Assembly (NCBI GenBank): GCA_003153055.1
Contig: PMBV01000187.1
Span: 215 to 49,610 of the forward strand
Reading direction: 5' to 3'
DNA from: Myxococcales bacterium
Lineage (GTDB): Bacteria; Myxococcota; Myxococcia; Myxococcales; Myxococcaceae
Length of the DNA stretch: 49,396 bases
A program made the translations under genes and the position numbers. Under the pieces are notes generated by a model, which worked only from the letters and a program-made list of their open reading frames with translations, had not been told where the DNA came from and searched no databases. Positions within the stretch are counted from its first letter, which is position 1. The number at the start of each line of letters is the position of its first letter. Shown piece by piece: positions 10,420 through 19,050 of the stretch.

Positions 10420-12426
10420 TCAGCTCGCCATCACCCGCACCGGCAGCACCATGGCGTTGAGCCCGGCGAACTGCAGCTGTCGCTGGAGCTGAACCGCGCT
10501 CTCGTTGTGGAGAATGCGCTGGAGCAGCCCTTCTCGCTCGAAGATGAGCTTGCCGGCGAAGAAGAGGCTGCGGGGGAAGCTCTGGGCGACCTCTCGGCAG
10601 AGGGCCTCGGCTTCTGGCACCACCTCGGTGCCGACGGCCATTCGCGAGGTGGCGCCGAGGCCGAGCCGGTGCGCGAGGGCCACGTAGCGGTCGAGGCTCT
10701 CCTGGGTGCGCTTGGCCACCTCGTCCACCTCCTGCACGTCTTTGAAAGTTGCCGAGTCCACCACCGCCACCGAGAGGAAGACGACGTTCCGGTAGAGGTT
10801 CGGGAAGAGGCGCAGTGCGCTGAGCAGCGAATGCACGCCCAGCCCAGCGTAGCCTCCCACCAGCAGCACCGCGGTGTGGGCCCGGGGGTCGAGCGTCGGC
10901 GCCACCTCTGGAGTCTCGGCGGGGAGGCTCTCGAGCACCGCGTCGAGCCGGCTCAGCTGTTGGCCAATCTTCCGGTAGTGCCGGCGGGTGAAGACACAGG
11001 CGGCCACCAGAACCGATGTCACCAAGATGGTGATGTTGCCACCCTCGGAGAACTTCTCGTACACGTTCAACACGAGAATGGTGCTGCACAGGACGAACGC
11101 CACCAGGTGCACCGCGAGCCCGCGACCGAAGGGCTCCTTCCGGCCCTTCGCCTGCCACCAGTACCGCACCATGGCGGCCTGCGAGAGCGAGAAGGTGACG
11201 AAGACGTTGATGGAGTACATCGAGACGAGCGAGGCGACGTCACCGCGGGTGTAGAGGAGCGCACCGACCGAGGTGGCTCCCATGAGGAGCACGCCGTTCT
11301 GCATCGTGAGGCGGTTGGAGAGCTGCGAGAAGCGGTGAGGCACCCAGGAATCACCAGCCATGTTGGCCATCACGCGTGGGCCGTCGATGAAGCCGGCCTG
11401 GGCGGCCACGAAGAGGAGCAGTGCCTCCGAGGCGAGGGTGATGGTGACGAAGGGCCCGCCCACTGACGACCAGCCGGCCGCGCCCACGAAGCGCTCGGCC
11501 AGCACCGCGTTCATCGTCTTGCCGGCCTCGGGGTGGACTCCGAGAATGAGGTAGCAGAGCGTCACTCCCGCGGCGGTGAGGGCCAGTGACGTGGCCATCA
11601 GCGCCATGGTGTGCTTGCCCGTGGCGACCCGCGGCTCGCGCATGATCTGCAAGCCATTGGAGACGGCCTCGATGCCGGTGTAGGTGCCGGCGCCCATCGA
11701 GTACGCGCGGAGGAACAGGGCCATCACGCCCCCCAGCCCGAGGGTGGCGAGGTCACGGGAGAGACCGCTCCTCACCTCGGTCGCCAGGTGCGGCAGCTCG
11801 GAGCCGCGCACCACGAAGCCACCGCCGAGGAGAATCACGTGCGTCAGCAAGAAGAGGAGGAAGACGGGAGTCAGCACGGCGACCGACTCCTTCACGCCCC
11901 GGAGGTTGAGCAGCACCAGCAGACCGATGACGACGGCCTCGACCACCAGCTTGTGCTCGACCCACGCGGGAGGCAGGAAGCTGTAGATGGCGTCGGCTCC
12001 CGCGGCGATCGACGTGGTGATGGTCAAGACGTAGTCCACCATCAGCGCCGAGCCTGACACCACGCCGGCTTCGGGTCCGAGGAGCTTGGTCGCCACCACG
12101 TACCCGCCGCCGCCGAAGGGGAAGCGATCGATGATGCGGCTGTAGGCGAGCGAGATGACTGTCACCGTGAAGGCGGCGGCCAGCGCGAGGGCCACGGCGA
12201 GCGAGGTGTGCTCACCCAGCGCCTTGAACATCTCCTCGGGCCCGTACGACGAGGAGGAGAGCCCATCGGCCCCAAGCCCCACCCACGCAAAGAAGGCGAT
12301 GAGGGACACCGTGTGAAAGACCTTCGGGTCCCGGACGTCTCTGGTGCGGCCCAGCACGGCTGCCGCCATGCGGTCCCACCACGAGGTTGGCTTCTCGACC
12401 GGCCGCTGTTCTCCGTCTGCGCTCAC
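10420..12426 (-). CDS. APC-superfamily permease, KimA-like
   Basis: 668 aa, GTG start. About twelve hydrophobic helices lie between residues 40 and 490, then a cytosolic C-terminal domain of about 170 residues (HTAVLLVGGYAGLGVHSLLSALRLFP). The N-terminal signature GADGLSSSSYGPEEMFKALG and IIDRFPFGGGGYVVATKLLG match the KimA/YdaO-type potassium importers and their APC relatives; these take up K+ with protons and are controlled by c-di-AMP in Firmicutes. The substrate here is inferred, and an amino-acid permease is the alternative. It is transcribed toward the isoamylase (22 bases between stops). Confidence 0.78.
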   Translation of the reverse strand: MSADGEQRPVEKPTSWWDRMAAAVLGRTRDVRDPKVFHTVSLIAFFAWVGLGADGLSSSSYGPEEMFKALGEHTSLAVALALAAAFTVTVISLAYSRIIDRFPFGGGGYVVATKLLGPEAGVVSGSALMVDYVLTITTSIAAGADAIYSFLPPAWVEHKLVVEAVVIGLLVLLNLRGVKESVAVLTPVFLLFLLTHVILLGGGFVVRGSELPHLATEVRSGLSRDLATLGLGGVMALFLRAYSMGAGTYTGIEAVSNGLQIMREPRVATGKHTMALMATSLALTAAGVTLCYLILGVHPEAGKTMNAVLAERFVGAAGWSSVGGPFVTITLASEALLLFVAAQAGFIDGPRVMANMAGDSWVPHRFSQLSNRLTMQNGVLLMGATSVGALLYTRGDVASLVSMYSINVFVTFSLSQAAMVRYWWQAKGRKEPFGRGLAVHLVAFVLCSTILVLNVYEKFSEGGNITILVTSVLVAACVFTRRHYRKIGQQLSRLDAVLESLPAETPEVAPTLDPRAHTAVLLVGGYAGLGVHSLLSALRLFPNLYRNVVFLSVAVVDSATFKDVQEVDEVAKRTQESLDRYVALAHRLGLGATSRMAVGTEVVPEAEALCREVAQSFPRSLFFAGKLIFEREGLLQRILHNESAVQLQRQLQFAGLNAMVLPVRVMAS

Positions 12427-12451
12427 GGCCGAGCACTGTTGCCTCGAACGA

Positions 12452-12469
12452 CATCAAGATTCCATCAAG
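12452..12469 (-). promoter_or_regulatory. Paired direct repeat upstream of the permease
   Basis: CTTGATG occurs twice on the minus strand (12452-12458 and 12463-12469), with starts 11 bases apart, about one helical turn, about 26 bases before the permease start codon. The spacing is typical of a response-regulator site, but only the repeat itself is seen. Confidence 0.25.
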
Positions 12470-12516
12470 ACGGATTCACACAGCGCAGAGGTTCCGGGGT
12501 GTGAGGAGCGACTCCC

Positions 12517-12600
12517 ATGTCAAGGCATGTCATTTTGCGAGGTTCGGCGTGGATGCTCGTGGCATTCACCGGGCTCGGCTGCCCGCCGTCACCGAGCGAC
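12517..12600 (+). pseudogene. Possible 5' relic of a lipoprotein gene
   Basis: An ATG at 12517, preceded by GAGGAG, opens a perfect-looking lipoprotein signal (MSRHVILRGSAWMLVAFTGLGC, broken here as MSRHVILRGSAW / MLVAFTGLGC). After about 30 residues the frame becomes Arg/Pro-rich and simply mirrors the opposite-strand sfsA gene. Either this is the surviving front of a deleted lipoprotein gene or a chance open frame. Confidence 0.3.
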
Positions 12601-13420
12601 CAGCGACCTTCCCATCCTTGCGGACCCAGCCACTGGTGGCATCGAACGCCGCGCTCCAGCGGGCGACTGGCTCCAGCTCATACGGCTCCAGCTCCACCGG
12701 GACCTCCGTGTCGAACCACACTCCGTCGACTGAAGGCTCGAAGCGCAGGGCTCGAAAGTGAACGCCGGCCCGGGCGGCGAGGCGGACGGCCCGGGCGAAG
12801 TCGGGGGCGTGGAGCGCGCTCGGCCGCAGGGCCTGAACATCGAGGCGCTGGAGGGTGAAGACGACGTGCGTCTCGACGCCCTGCCGGGCCAAGCGTGCCA
12901 GGGTCTGCACGTGGCTCACCGCGCGCTCGCTGTGCGAGTCGGGGAAGTAGCCGCGCCCGTCGGGGTAGACCAGGTGGCAGTTCTTCACCTCGAGGAACTG
13001 TCGGCCTTGGGGCCCATCGAGGGCGAGGTCGACGCGGTGCTTGGGGCCCATCGGCTGCTCGGGCACGACGGAGTAGCCGGCCAGGCCGCTCACGAGCCCG
13101 CGTTCGAGGGCGACCTTCACCAGGCGGTTGGGCAGGGCGGTGTTGGCGCCCACCATGACGCCGTCGAGCTCGACGAGCTCCCAGGTCCACGGGAGGGCGC
13201 GGACCCGCTCGGCGCGAGACAGCCATACCCGTGCGCCGGGGACAATCATTCCCTCCATGCGCCCGGAGTTGACGCAGTGGGCCCGCACCAGCGTCCTGCC
13301 CACCTTCACCTCGGCGACGAAGCGCTCGTAGCGACGCACCAGCCGGCCCTCGACGAGCGCGCTGGGCCACCGGTGTACGGGCGCCGGCCGTGGCACGTGG
13401 GCCAGGGGCTCAGCGGCCAT
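12566..13420 (-). CDS. sfsA: SfsA family DNA/RNA-binding nuclease-like protein
   Basis: 284 aa. The core starts at residue about 20 (SALVEGRLVRRYERFVAEVKVG), continues AHCVNSGRMEGMIVPGARVWLS, and contains DLALDGPQGRQFLEVKNCHLV, the D...E-V-K set of a PD-(D/E)XK-like fold that is conserved in SfsA. E. coli SfsA influences maltose-gene expression and binds DNA non-specifically; the biochemical role is poorly defined. It is longer than usual (about 235 aa) because of an N-terminal extension that overlaps the upstream gene by 11 bases and a 40-residue C-terminal tail overlapping the possible lipoprotein relic. It is coupled to the diesterase gene. Confidence 0.9.
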   Translation of the reverse strand: MAAEPLAHVPRPAPVHRWPSALVEGRLVRRYERFVAEVKVGRTLVRAHCVNSGRMEGMIVPGARVWLSRAERVRALPWTWELVELDGVMVGANTALPNRLVKVALERGLVSGLAGYSVVPEQPMGPKHRVDLALDGPQGRQFLEVKNCHLVYPDGRGYFPDSHSERAVSHVQTLARLARQGVETHVVFTLQRLDVQALRPSALHAPDFARAVRLAARAGVHFRALRFEPSVDGVWFDTEVPVELEPYELEPVARWSAAFDATSGWVRKDGKVAGRSVTAGSRAR

Positions 13421-14201
13421 CCAGCACCGCGCGGAGGATGTCCGGGCGATCGGTCATGATGCCACCCACGCCGGCGGAGATGGCGGCCCGCATCGCGCTC
13501 GGGTCATCCACAGTCCAGACATTGACCCACTTCTGCCTGGCCTGCGCAACCTGGGCAACCGTCTCGCCGAAGATGGTCACGCCTTCCCAGACGAGCGGCA
13601 TGTCGAGCACGGTGTACCGGGGGTCGTCCTCCAGCTCGTCGGTGTGTACCGACATAATGAAGGCTCCAAGGGCATTGGCTGGGTAGAAGAGGCAGGCGTC
13701 GGGCAGCTGGCTCGACAGGGCGGCGGCGAGGTCGTCGACTTCGGAGCCGATGCACAGGCGCTCGAGCTCCGACGGTCGCGCGCGCATGAGCGCCACGAAG
13801 GGCCCCAGAGCCGCCTCGCTCTTCACCTCGACGTTGAGGCGCAGCCGGGGAAACGCGTCGAGCACCTCGGTGAGCCGGGGGACGCGAACGCCCTGGCCCC
13901 TGAAGGGTGTCCCGCTCCCTCCAGCGGGGCAGAAGTGGAAGGCAGCGTCGAGGCGCTGCAGCTCGGCGTAGCTCAGCGCCTCGATGGGGCCGTGACCGTC
14001 GGTGCAGCGCTCGAGGGTCGGGTCGTGGAAGACGACGACCTCGCCGTCGGTGGTGGCGCGGACGTCGAGCTCGAGCATGTCGGTGCGATGGAGGTCGACA
14101 GCCCGGCGAAAGGCCTCCATGGTGTTCTCGGGGGCGAGGCCCGCGCCGCCGCGGTGGGAGATGTGGAGTGGGGCAGTCAGGCCGCGGAGGAATGGGTGCA
14201 C
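13410..14201 (-). CDS. Glycerophosphodiester phosphodiesterase
   Basis: 263 aa, no signal peptide, so probably cytoplasmic (UgpQ-like rather than periplasmic GlpQ). It hydrolyses glycerophosphodiesters from phospholipid turnover to glycerol 3-phosphate and an alcohol. Family motifs are present: HRGG (H16), PENT (E25), ELD (E44, D46) and HDP (H59), with a late NVWTVDDPSAMRAAISAGVGGIMTDRPD that is highly typical of the C-terminal barrel. Length is normal. Its end overlaps sfsA by 11 bases. The 221 bases upstream contain a weak GC-rich inverted repeat and nothing else I recognise. Confidence 0.93.
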   Translation of the reverse strand: MHPFLRGLTAPLHISHRGGAGLAPENTMEAFRRAVDLHRTDMLELDVRATTDGEVVVFHDPTLERCTDGHGPIEALSYAELQRLDAAFHFCPAGGSGTPFRGQGVRVPRLTEVLDAFPRLRLNVEVKSEAALGPFVALMRARPSELERLCIGSEVDDLAAALSSQLPDACLFYPANALGAFIMSVHTDELEDDPRYTVLDMPLVWEGVTIFGETVAQVAQARQKWVNVWTVDDPSAMRAAISAGVGGIMTDRPDILRAVLDGR

Positions 14202-14422
14202 AGGCCGGTGTTACACCGAGTGGGCGGCGATTCGTAGCGCACCGAAGCCCGCCCCTTGTCGCGGGCGGACCCAAACTCCGCTCTGAGGCGCAGCTGTCGA
14301 GGGCAAGAGCATCGCCCAATGGGCGAACAACTCGGGCATCGAGGATCTGGCCAGTCCCGTGTCTGTCAGATGGCCCAAATCTGACCCAGCCGCGACGTCC
14401 CGGCGTCGCCAGCAACTCCGAC

Positions 14423-15622
14423 TCAGTGATCGAGCAACGACACCTCCGCGAGGCTGTCGAGGGGCTGAGTGAAGCTGAGCCGGAACCGCTGGCCAGGGAG
14501 GAGCGGCTCGCGCACGTCGAGCACGAAGTAGCCGTCGAGCTCGAGGAACAGCGACGCTCCGAAGAGAGAGGGCCCTTGCTCGGGAAGCCCTCCATCAGCG
14601 TCGATGGCGGAGAGCAGCCGGGTCTCGCCAGTCTCGAGCTGGGTGAGGGTGAGAGCGTCGTACGAGTACGTTGGCAACGGGTAGACGCCGGTGCCTCCGA
14701 CGTGAATTGGGACGTAGCGCCGGCCCCTGACTCCCACCCTCCGCACCACCATGGGGGACCCCAGCTCGAGCTCGATGACGGTGCCTCCGTCCATCGCGAC
14801 TGGGGCGGGCGAGCCATCGGTCAACGGGCACGGTGAGCCGATCGCCGCGCACGAGGCGCCTCGGCTCGGTGGCGAGGCCGAGCCTGCGAGCATGAAGCCG
14901 GTCGACGCGAGCTGGCCGAACCGAGCCGAGTCGGAACTCGGCATGAAGAGCTGCTGGGGACTGACTTCCCAGCCCATGGTGGCGGCCTCGAGGCGAACAC
15001 TGACCTGGCGATCCTCGAGCCACTCCGGGGCGAGCTCAGTCGTCACCCTCGTCACGCCTGCGTCGGCGAGGTCGATGACCGAATCCCACCAGACGCCCTC
15101 GGCAGAGACCAGGCTCACGCGGACTTTCGAGTCGACGCTCTCGACCACCGGTGGGGGAGCATCGAAGCTGAGGAGGAAGCCGCCATCGGGAGAGGCGCCC
15201 TCGAGCCGCGCGTCGGGCCGCCAAATCTGCAACGTTCCCAGCTCGTTCTGCTGACTCCCGGGACGCACGTCGACCCAGCTCGAGGTTCCCTCGGCCTCGG
15301 TGATGAAGCGAAGGCAATACGAGCCTGACGTCAGGACCACATCGCTCGGTGGCTCGATCTGCGCGCGGAACAGCTCGACGTTGAACTGGCCCGTCCCATC
15401 GGTGGTGGTTGTCGCCAGGGTCTTCTCGCCTGAGCATGGCAGGGCCGTCCACCAGCGGGCGTTGACGTCGAGCGGGATCGCCGCGTCACGCTTCACCTCG
15501 ACCCGTTGTCCGGTGAGTGCTTGGCCGGCCGAGGTGACGACGCCGTTGAACTCGAAGAGGTCCTCCGGGCTCACGCCGCAGCCCAGGAACAACGCCATCG
15601 TGGCCCAAAAGGAGGCACGCAT
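14423..15622 (-). CDS. Lipoprotein coupled to a TonB-dependent receptor
   Basis: 399 aa. Signal peptide with lipobox FLGC at residue about 15. The first domain (about 25-150) reads as a carboxypeptidase-regulatory/transthyretin-like sandwich (FNGVVTSAGQALTGQRVEVKRD, TTTDGTGQFNVELF). The rest is beta-rich without a known motif. The start codon overlaps the receptor's stop (ATGA), with AAGGGGA upstream as ribosome site, so the two are co-translated. By analogy with SusC/SusD-like pairs this may be an outer-membrane accessory that presents a ligand to the receptor, although it shows no SusD signature. Function unproven. Confidence 0.7.
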   Translation of the reverse strand: MRASFWATMALFLGCGVSPEDLFEFNGVVTSAGQALTGQRVEVKRDAAIPLDVNARWWTALPCSGEKTLATTTTDGTGQFNVELFRAQIEPPSDVVLTSGSYCLRFITEAEGTSSWVDVRPGSQQNELGTLQIWRPDARLEGASPDGGFLLSFDAPPPVVESVDSKVRVSLVSAEGVWWDSVIDLADAGVTRVTTELAPEWLEDRQVSVRLEAATMGWEVSPQQLFMPSSDSARFGQLASTGFMLAGSASPPSRGASCAAIGSPCPLTDGSPAPVAMDGGTVIELELGSPMVVRRVGVRGRRYVPIHVGGTGVYPLPTYSYDALTLTQLETGETRLLSAIDADGGLPEQGPSLFGASLFLELDGYFVLDVREPLLPGQRFRLSFTQPLDSLAEVSLLDH

Positions 15623-18267
15623 CAGTAGGTCCCCTTGAGGCCGAGCGCGATGCTGAACACCGGGAAGGCCGTGGCCCTCTTCTCGAGCGCCCCGGGGCCA
15701 GGCGGGTTGGTGTCGTACGCCCGGCCATAGTCATACACATACACTTCTTGGCTCAGCGAGATATTGAACAAGTCGAGATACAGCTCAAACAAGAGGTCTC
15801 GGAGGGTCCACTCTTTCGAGACACGAGCGTCGAAGCGAAAGAAGGGCGGGAGCCGAGCGACCTGGTCGAGCGAGACCGGTCGCCAGACATCGAGGCCCTG
15901 GGCATTGGTGGAGGGCACCATCGTCCTCGACGAGACCTCTCCGCTCTCGGGCCGGCCGGTGTTGAAGTGGAAGGTCCCGCTGAGGCGATACCCGAGCGGA
16001 AGCTGGTAGCCAGCCACCACATTCAGGTTGTGCGTTTGATCGAACGCGAAGGGGAGATACGCCTTTCGAACCTCGAGGACCTCTCCGTCGGCTCCGAACA
16101 CCGGGAAGGTGCGGAGCCGTTCGCTGCGCATGAGCGAGTAGGAGATCCACCCGAAGAAGCGACCCCTGGCGGGCGACCGGAGCAAGACCTCGAGGCCGTA
16201 GGCCCGCCCGAAGCTCGCCCCGTGCTTGTCTTCGTAGGTCGAGTTGCCTGTGATGAACTGGGTGAGGCTCTTCTCGCGAACCTGTGTCATCGGGTTGAAG
16301 AAGGCCTCCACCCCGAGCTCGAGCCCCCAGAAGAGCCTCGCCTCGGCGCCCAGGGCGAGGTGAATCGTCTCTTGGAGCCCGTCTTTGAGCGAGGCGAGAT
16401 CCGAGATGGGGAGGCTCAACAGCAGCGTCGGTGGCTGATGAAAGAGCCCGGCGCCGCCCTTCAACGTGAGGAAGTCGGTGAGCGCGAAGCGAGCGCTGAG
16501 CCGGGGCTCGAGCGCCCAGAACTGTACGCCGGGCTGGGCGTGGAAGCTCGCTCCCCTGAGCCCCGCAACCAACGCGAGCCGCGACGGGCTCCAGGACACC
16601 TCGGCCGACACGCCGGAGATGACTCCCATGACGGCGGGCTGATGAACGACCTCAGCGCCAGGTGAAATGGTGGTGGTGTTGTCAATGCTGGCGACTTGCC
16701 GCTCGAGGTCGCCCGCCACTCGCAGCGAGAGGTGCTCGGCGAGCTCGACCCACCACTGAGCCCGTGCAGAGAGGATGAATCGGCCCAGGAGGAACGACGC
16801 GGCCCGTTGCCCTGACTGCTCGGCGTAGATGCCGAGGTCTTCCCAGCCGACGGTGGCGCCCGCCTCGAGCTTCCCCGGCCCCAGCGGGACCCGGGCCCGG
16901 AGGTCGACGCGGTGAAAGCGCGAGGTGAGGAAGGTCGCCACTGACTGGGGATCCTTCGGGCGAGCGCCCACCAGGTCGGAGCTGCCAAAGGCCAAGAGCC
17001 GCAGCGACGCCTTGCCCACCTTCTGCTCGACCCTCGCCTGGTAGTCGTAGAAGTCGGCCACCGGCGTCACGTCGCCGTTGGTCGCCGCCTTGGTGACGAG
17101 AGCGAGGAGCCACCCGGTGTAGCTCACCCGGCCGGCGACGGTGACGTTGGTGCCGGTGCTGGGTATCGGCACCTCGGCGAAGGCGCCCGCGTTGATGATG
17201 TCGACGGACCCTTCGACGTGCACCTGCTCTCGAGGCTCGCGCACCGCCGCCGCGACCACCCCGGCGGTGAGGTTGCCGTAACTCGAGGGCGCGTTGGCTG
17301 GATAGAAGTCGATGGCGTCGATGAACTCGGGGTGCACCACCGCCGGGCCCAGCGCGAGGTGGTAGAGCTGGGGAATTCGCACTCCATCGAGGAAGAACCC
17401 GGTCGCCGCTGGCACCGAGCCCCGCACCACCGGGTACGAGAGGCCCGACGCCAGGCTCGCGACACCAGGGAGCAACATGATGACCCGCAGCGGCTCACCG
17501 CGAGTGCCGGCGACCTCCTTGAGCTCGGGCCCGGCGAGCTGGATTCGAGAGACCTCGGCGCGGTCGGCCTGGGAGCGCACCACCGTCTCGTAGGGGCTCT
17601 GCGACGACCTGAGCAGTCGATACAGCACATCGAGGCGCTGGAAGGGCTCGACGTTCTCGTGGAAGACACCCGGTTGATGCCCCGAGGCCTTCACCGTGAC
17701 CGTGCGAGCGCCAGGGGTGACCCGTACGGTGAAGTGCCCGGTGCCGTCCGTCTCGGCGGTGGCCCCGTCGTCCACCTCGAGCTGCGCCCCGATGACCGGC
17801 TCGCGGGTGCCCTTGCTGCGCACCGTGCCGCCGAGCTCGGCGAAGGGCTCGATGGCGCCTCCGTCTTCCGGGAGGCCTCCGTCGACCGTCGAGGCGAGGA
17901 AGAAGTACGAGTACTCGAGGATGACGGCCACCGGTGTGTCGCCCAGCCGCGCGGGAATGAAGCGCAGGTGCTCGGCCGCGTCGGTAGCCGCGCCCGTCAG
18001 CGTCGGGTTCGGGCTGGATTCCACCTCGACGTGAGACACCACGCCCGTCTCCGAGATGGTGAGGCGGAGGCGCACTTCACCCTCGACGCCGCTCCCAAGG
18101 AGAGGCTGGGGGTAGACCGCGGGAGACGGCTGCTCGAGCTGGGGCGGTGTCAGCAGGGCACCCGCGTCCTCGCCCGTCGCGGCCCACCCGAGGCGAGCCA
18201 GGCCGAGCGCCACCACGACGACCCAGCGCGCGGCTCGTCGCTCGATACCTCCGTTCGCTGTCCACAC
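15622..18267 (-). CDS. TonB-dependent receptor with N-terminal TonB_C domain
   Basis: 881 aa from the GTG at 18267. Order: signal peptide (ARWVVVVALGLARLGWA), a TonB C-terminal-like domain (about 45-125: GVEGEVRLRLTISETGVVSHVEV...LRFIPARLGDTPVAVILEYSYFF), a carboxypeptidase-regulatory domain (about 140-215), the plug (LKEVAGTRGEPLRVIMLLPGVASLASGLSYPVVRGSVPAATGFFLDGVRIP) and a 22-strand-like outer-membrane barrel ending in an aromatic-rich strand. TonB_C in front of the plug is a known arrangement in Myxococcota, and its purpose is unclear. The substrate is unknown; no siderophore or vitamin genes are nearby. The downstream lipoprotein is translationally coupled. Confidence 0.9.
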   Translation of the reverse strand: MWTANGGIERRAARWVVVVALGLARLGWAATGEDAGALLTPPQLEQPSPAVYPQPLLGSGVEGEVRLRLTISETGVVSHVEVESSPNPTLTGAATDAAEHLRFIPARLGDTPVAVILEYSYFFLASTVDGGLPEDGGAIEPFAELGGTVRSKGTREPVIGAQLEVDDGATAETDGTGHFTVRVTPGARTVTVKASGHQPGVFHENVEPFQRLDVLYRLLRSSQSPYETVVRSQADRAEVSRIQLAGPELKEVAGTRGEPLRVIMLLPGVASLASGLSYPVVRGSVPAATGFFLDGVRIPQLYHLALGPAVVHPEFIDAIDFYPANAPSSYGNLTAGVVAAAVREPREQVHVEGSVDIINAGAFAEVPIPSTGTNVTVAGRVSYTGWLLALVTKAATNGDVTPVADFYDYQARVEQKVGKASLRLLAFGSSDLVGARPKDPQSVATFLTSRFHRVDLRARVPLGPGKLEAGATVGWEDLGIYAEQSGQRAASFLLGRFILSARAQWWVELAEHLSLRVAGDLERQVASIDNTTTISPGAEVVHQPAVMGVISGVSAEVSWSPSRLALVAGLRGASFHAQPGVQFWALEPRLSARFALTDFLTLKGGAGLFHQPPTLLLSLPISDLASLKDGLQETIHLALGAEARLFWGLELGVEAFFNPMTQVREKSLTQFITGNSTYEDKHGASFGRAYGLEVLLRSPARGRFFGWISYSLMRSERLRTFPVFGADGEVLEVRKAYLPFAFDQTHNLNVVAGYQLPLGYRLSGTFHFNTGRPESGEVSSRTMVPSTNAQGLDVWRPVSLDQVARLPPFFRFDARVSKEWTLRDLLFELYLDLFNISLSQEVYVYDYGRAYDTNPPGPGALEKRATAFPVFSIALGLKGTY

Positions 18268-18273
18268 CCAGTT

Positions 18274-18279
18274 CTCCTC
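18274..18279 (-). promoter_or_regulatory. Ribosome binding site deciding the receptor start
   Basis: GAGGAG on the minus strand sits 6 bases before the GTG at 18267. The frame is open upstream to an ATG at 18345, but the 26 extra residues are not signal-like and that ATG has no comparable site, so 18267 is preferred. Confidence 0.55.
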
Positions 18280-18459
18280 GAGCAACGTTGCCTCCCCAGT
18301 GATGCCCAGCGCTCCTTCGTATCCGCAAGCGCCGACCCTGTTCAATCATCGAATGGCGTCGCGTGACGCGAGCCACTGGCGCTCAATCCCAGACCGACCG
18401 ACGTTTGGCCTCCGAGCCGGAGGAAGCGCGCACGTCCGCCTGCGTGGTAGAAGCACTGG

Positions 18460-19050
18460 GTGACCAGTCGAGAGCCACACGCCATCTACCTCGCGCACGG
18501 AGACGTCATCGATGCCCAGCACCCCGAGGTGGCGGCGCGGGCCAGGGAGCTGGCACTCGGCTGTGCCTCCGACGAGGCCATCACCGAGCGGTGCTTCCTC
18601 TTCGTTCGTGACGCCATCAAACACAGTTGGGACTTTCGTCTCAATCCTGTCACGTGCAAGGCGAGCGACGTGCTGCGCCACGGGACTGGGTTCTGTTATG
18701 CGAAGAGCCATCTGCTGGCGGCGCTGTTGAGGGCCAACGGCATCCCGGCGGCGTTGTGCTACCAGCGGCTCAGCGTCGGCACCGAGGGGCCTCCGTACTG
18801 CCTCCACGGGCTCAACGCGGTGTACCTCGAGCGCTTTGGCTGGTACCGGCTCGATGCTCGGGGCAACAAGCCGGGTGTCGACTCTGCCTTCGTGCCGCCC
18901 GTCGAGCGCCTCGCCTTCCCACCTGTTCCGCCTCACGAGTACGACCTCGAGGGCCTTCACGCCGAGCCGCTGGCGGAGGTGTTGGAGGTCCTCGGGCGGT
19001 CTGCTTCGGTGGAGGAGGTGGCTTCGAATTTGCCCGACGTCATCCGTTGA
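18460..19050 (+). CDS. Transglutaminase-like cysteine protein
   Basis: 196 aa, GTG start, no signal peptide. The core of the transglutaminase-like fold is clear: C79 in HGTGFCYAKSHLLAALLRANGIPA, H116 in YCLHGLNAVYL and D132 in WYRLDARG, which is the expected Cys-His-Asp triad order. Bacterial members of this small group act as proteases or amidases or have unknown roles. It is probably a single gene. Its last 94 bases overlap the 3' end of the convergent hydrolase gene. Confidence 0.85.
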   Translation: MTSREPHAIYLAHGDVIDAQHPEVAARARELALGCASDEAITERCFLFVRDAIKHSWDFRLNPVTCKASDVLRHGTGFCYAKSHLLAALLRANGIPAALCYQRLSVGTEGPPYCLHGLNAVYLERFGWYRLDARGNKPGVDSAFVPPVERLAFPPVPPHEYDLEGLHAEPLAEVLEVLGRSASVEEVASNLPDVIR

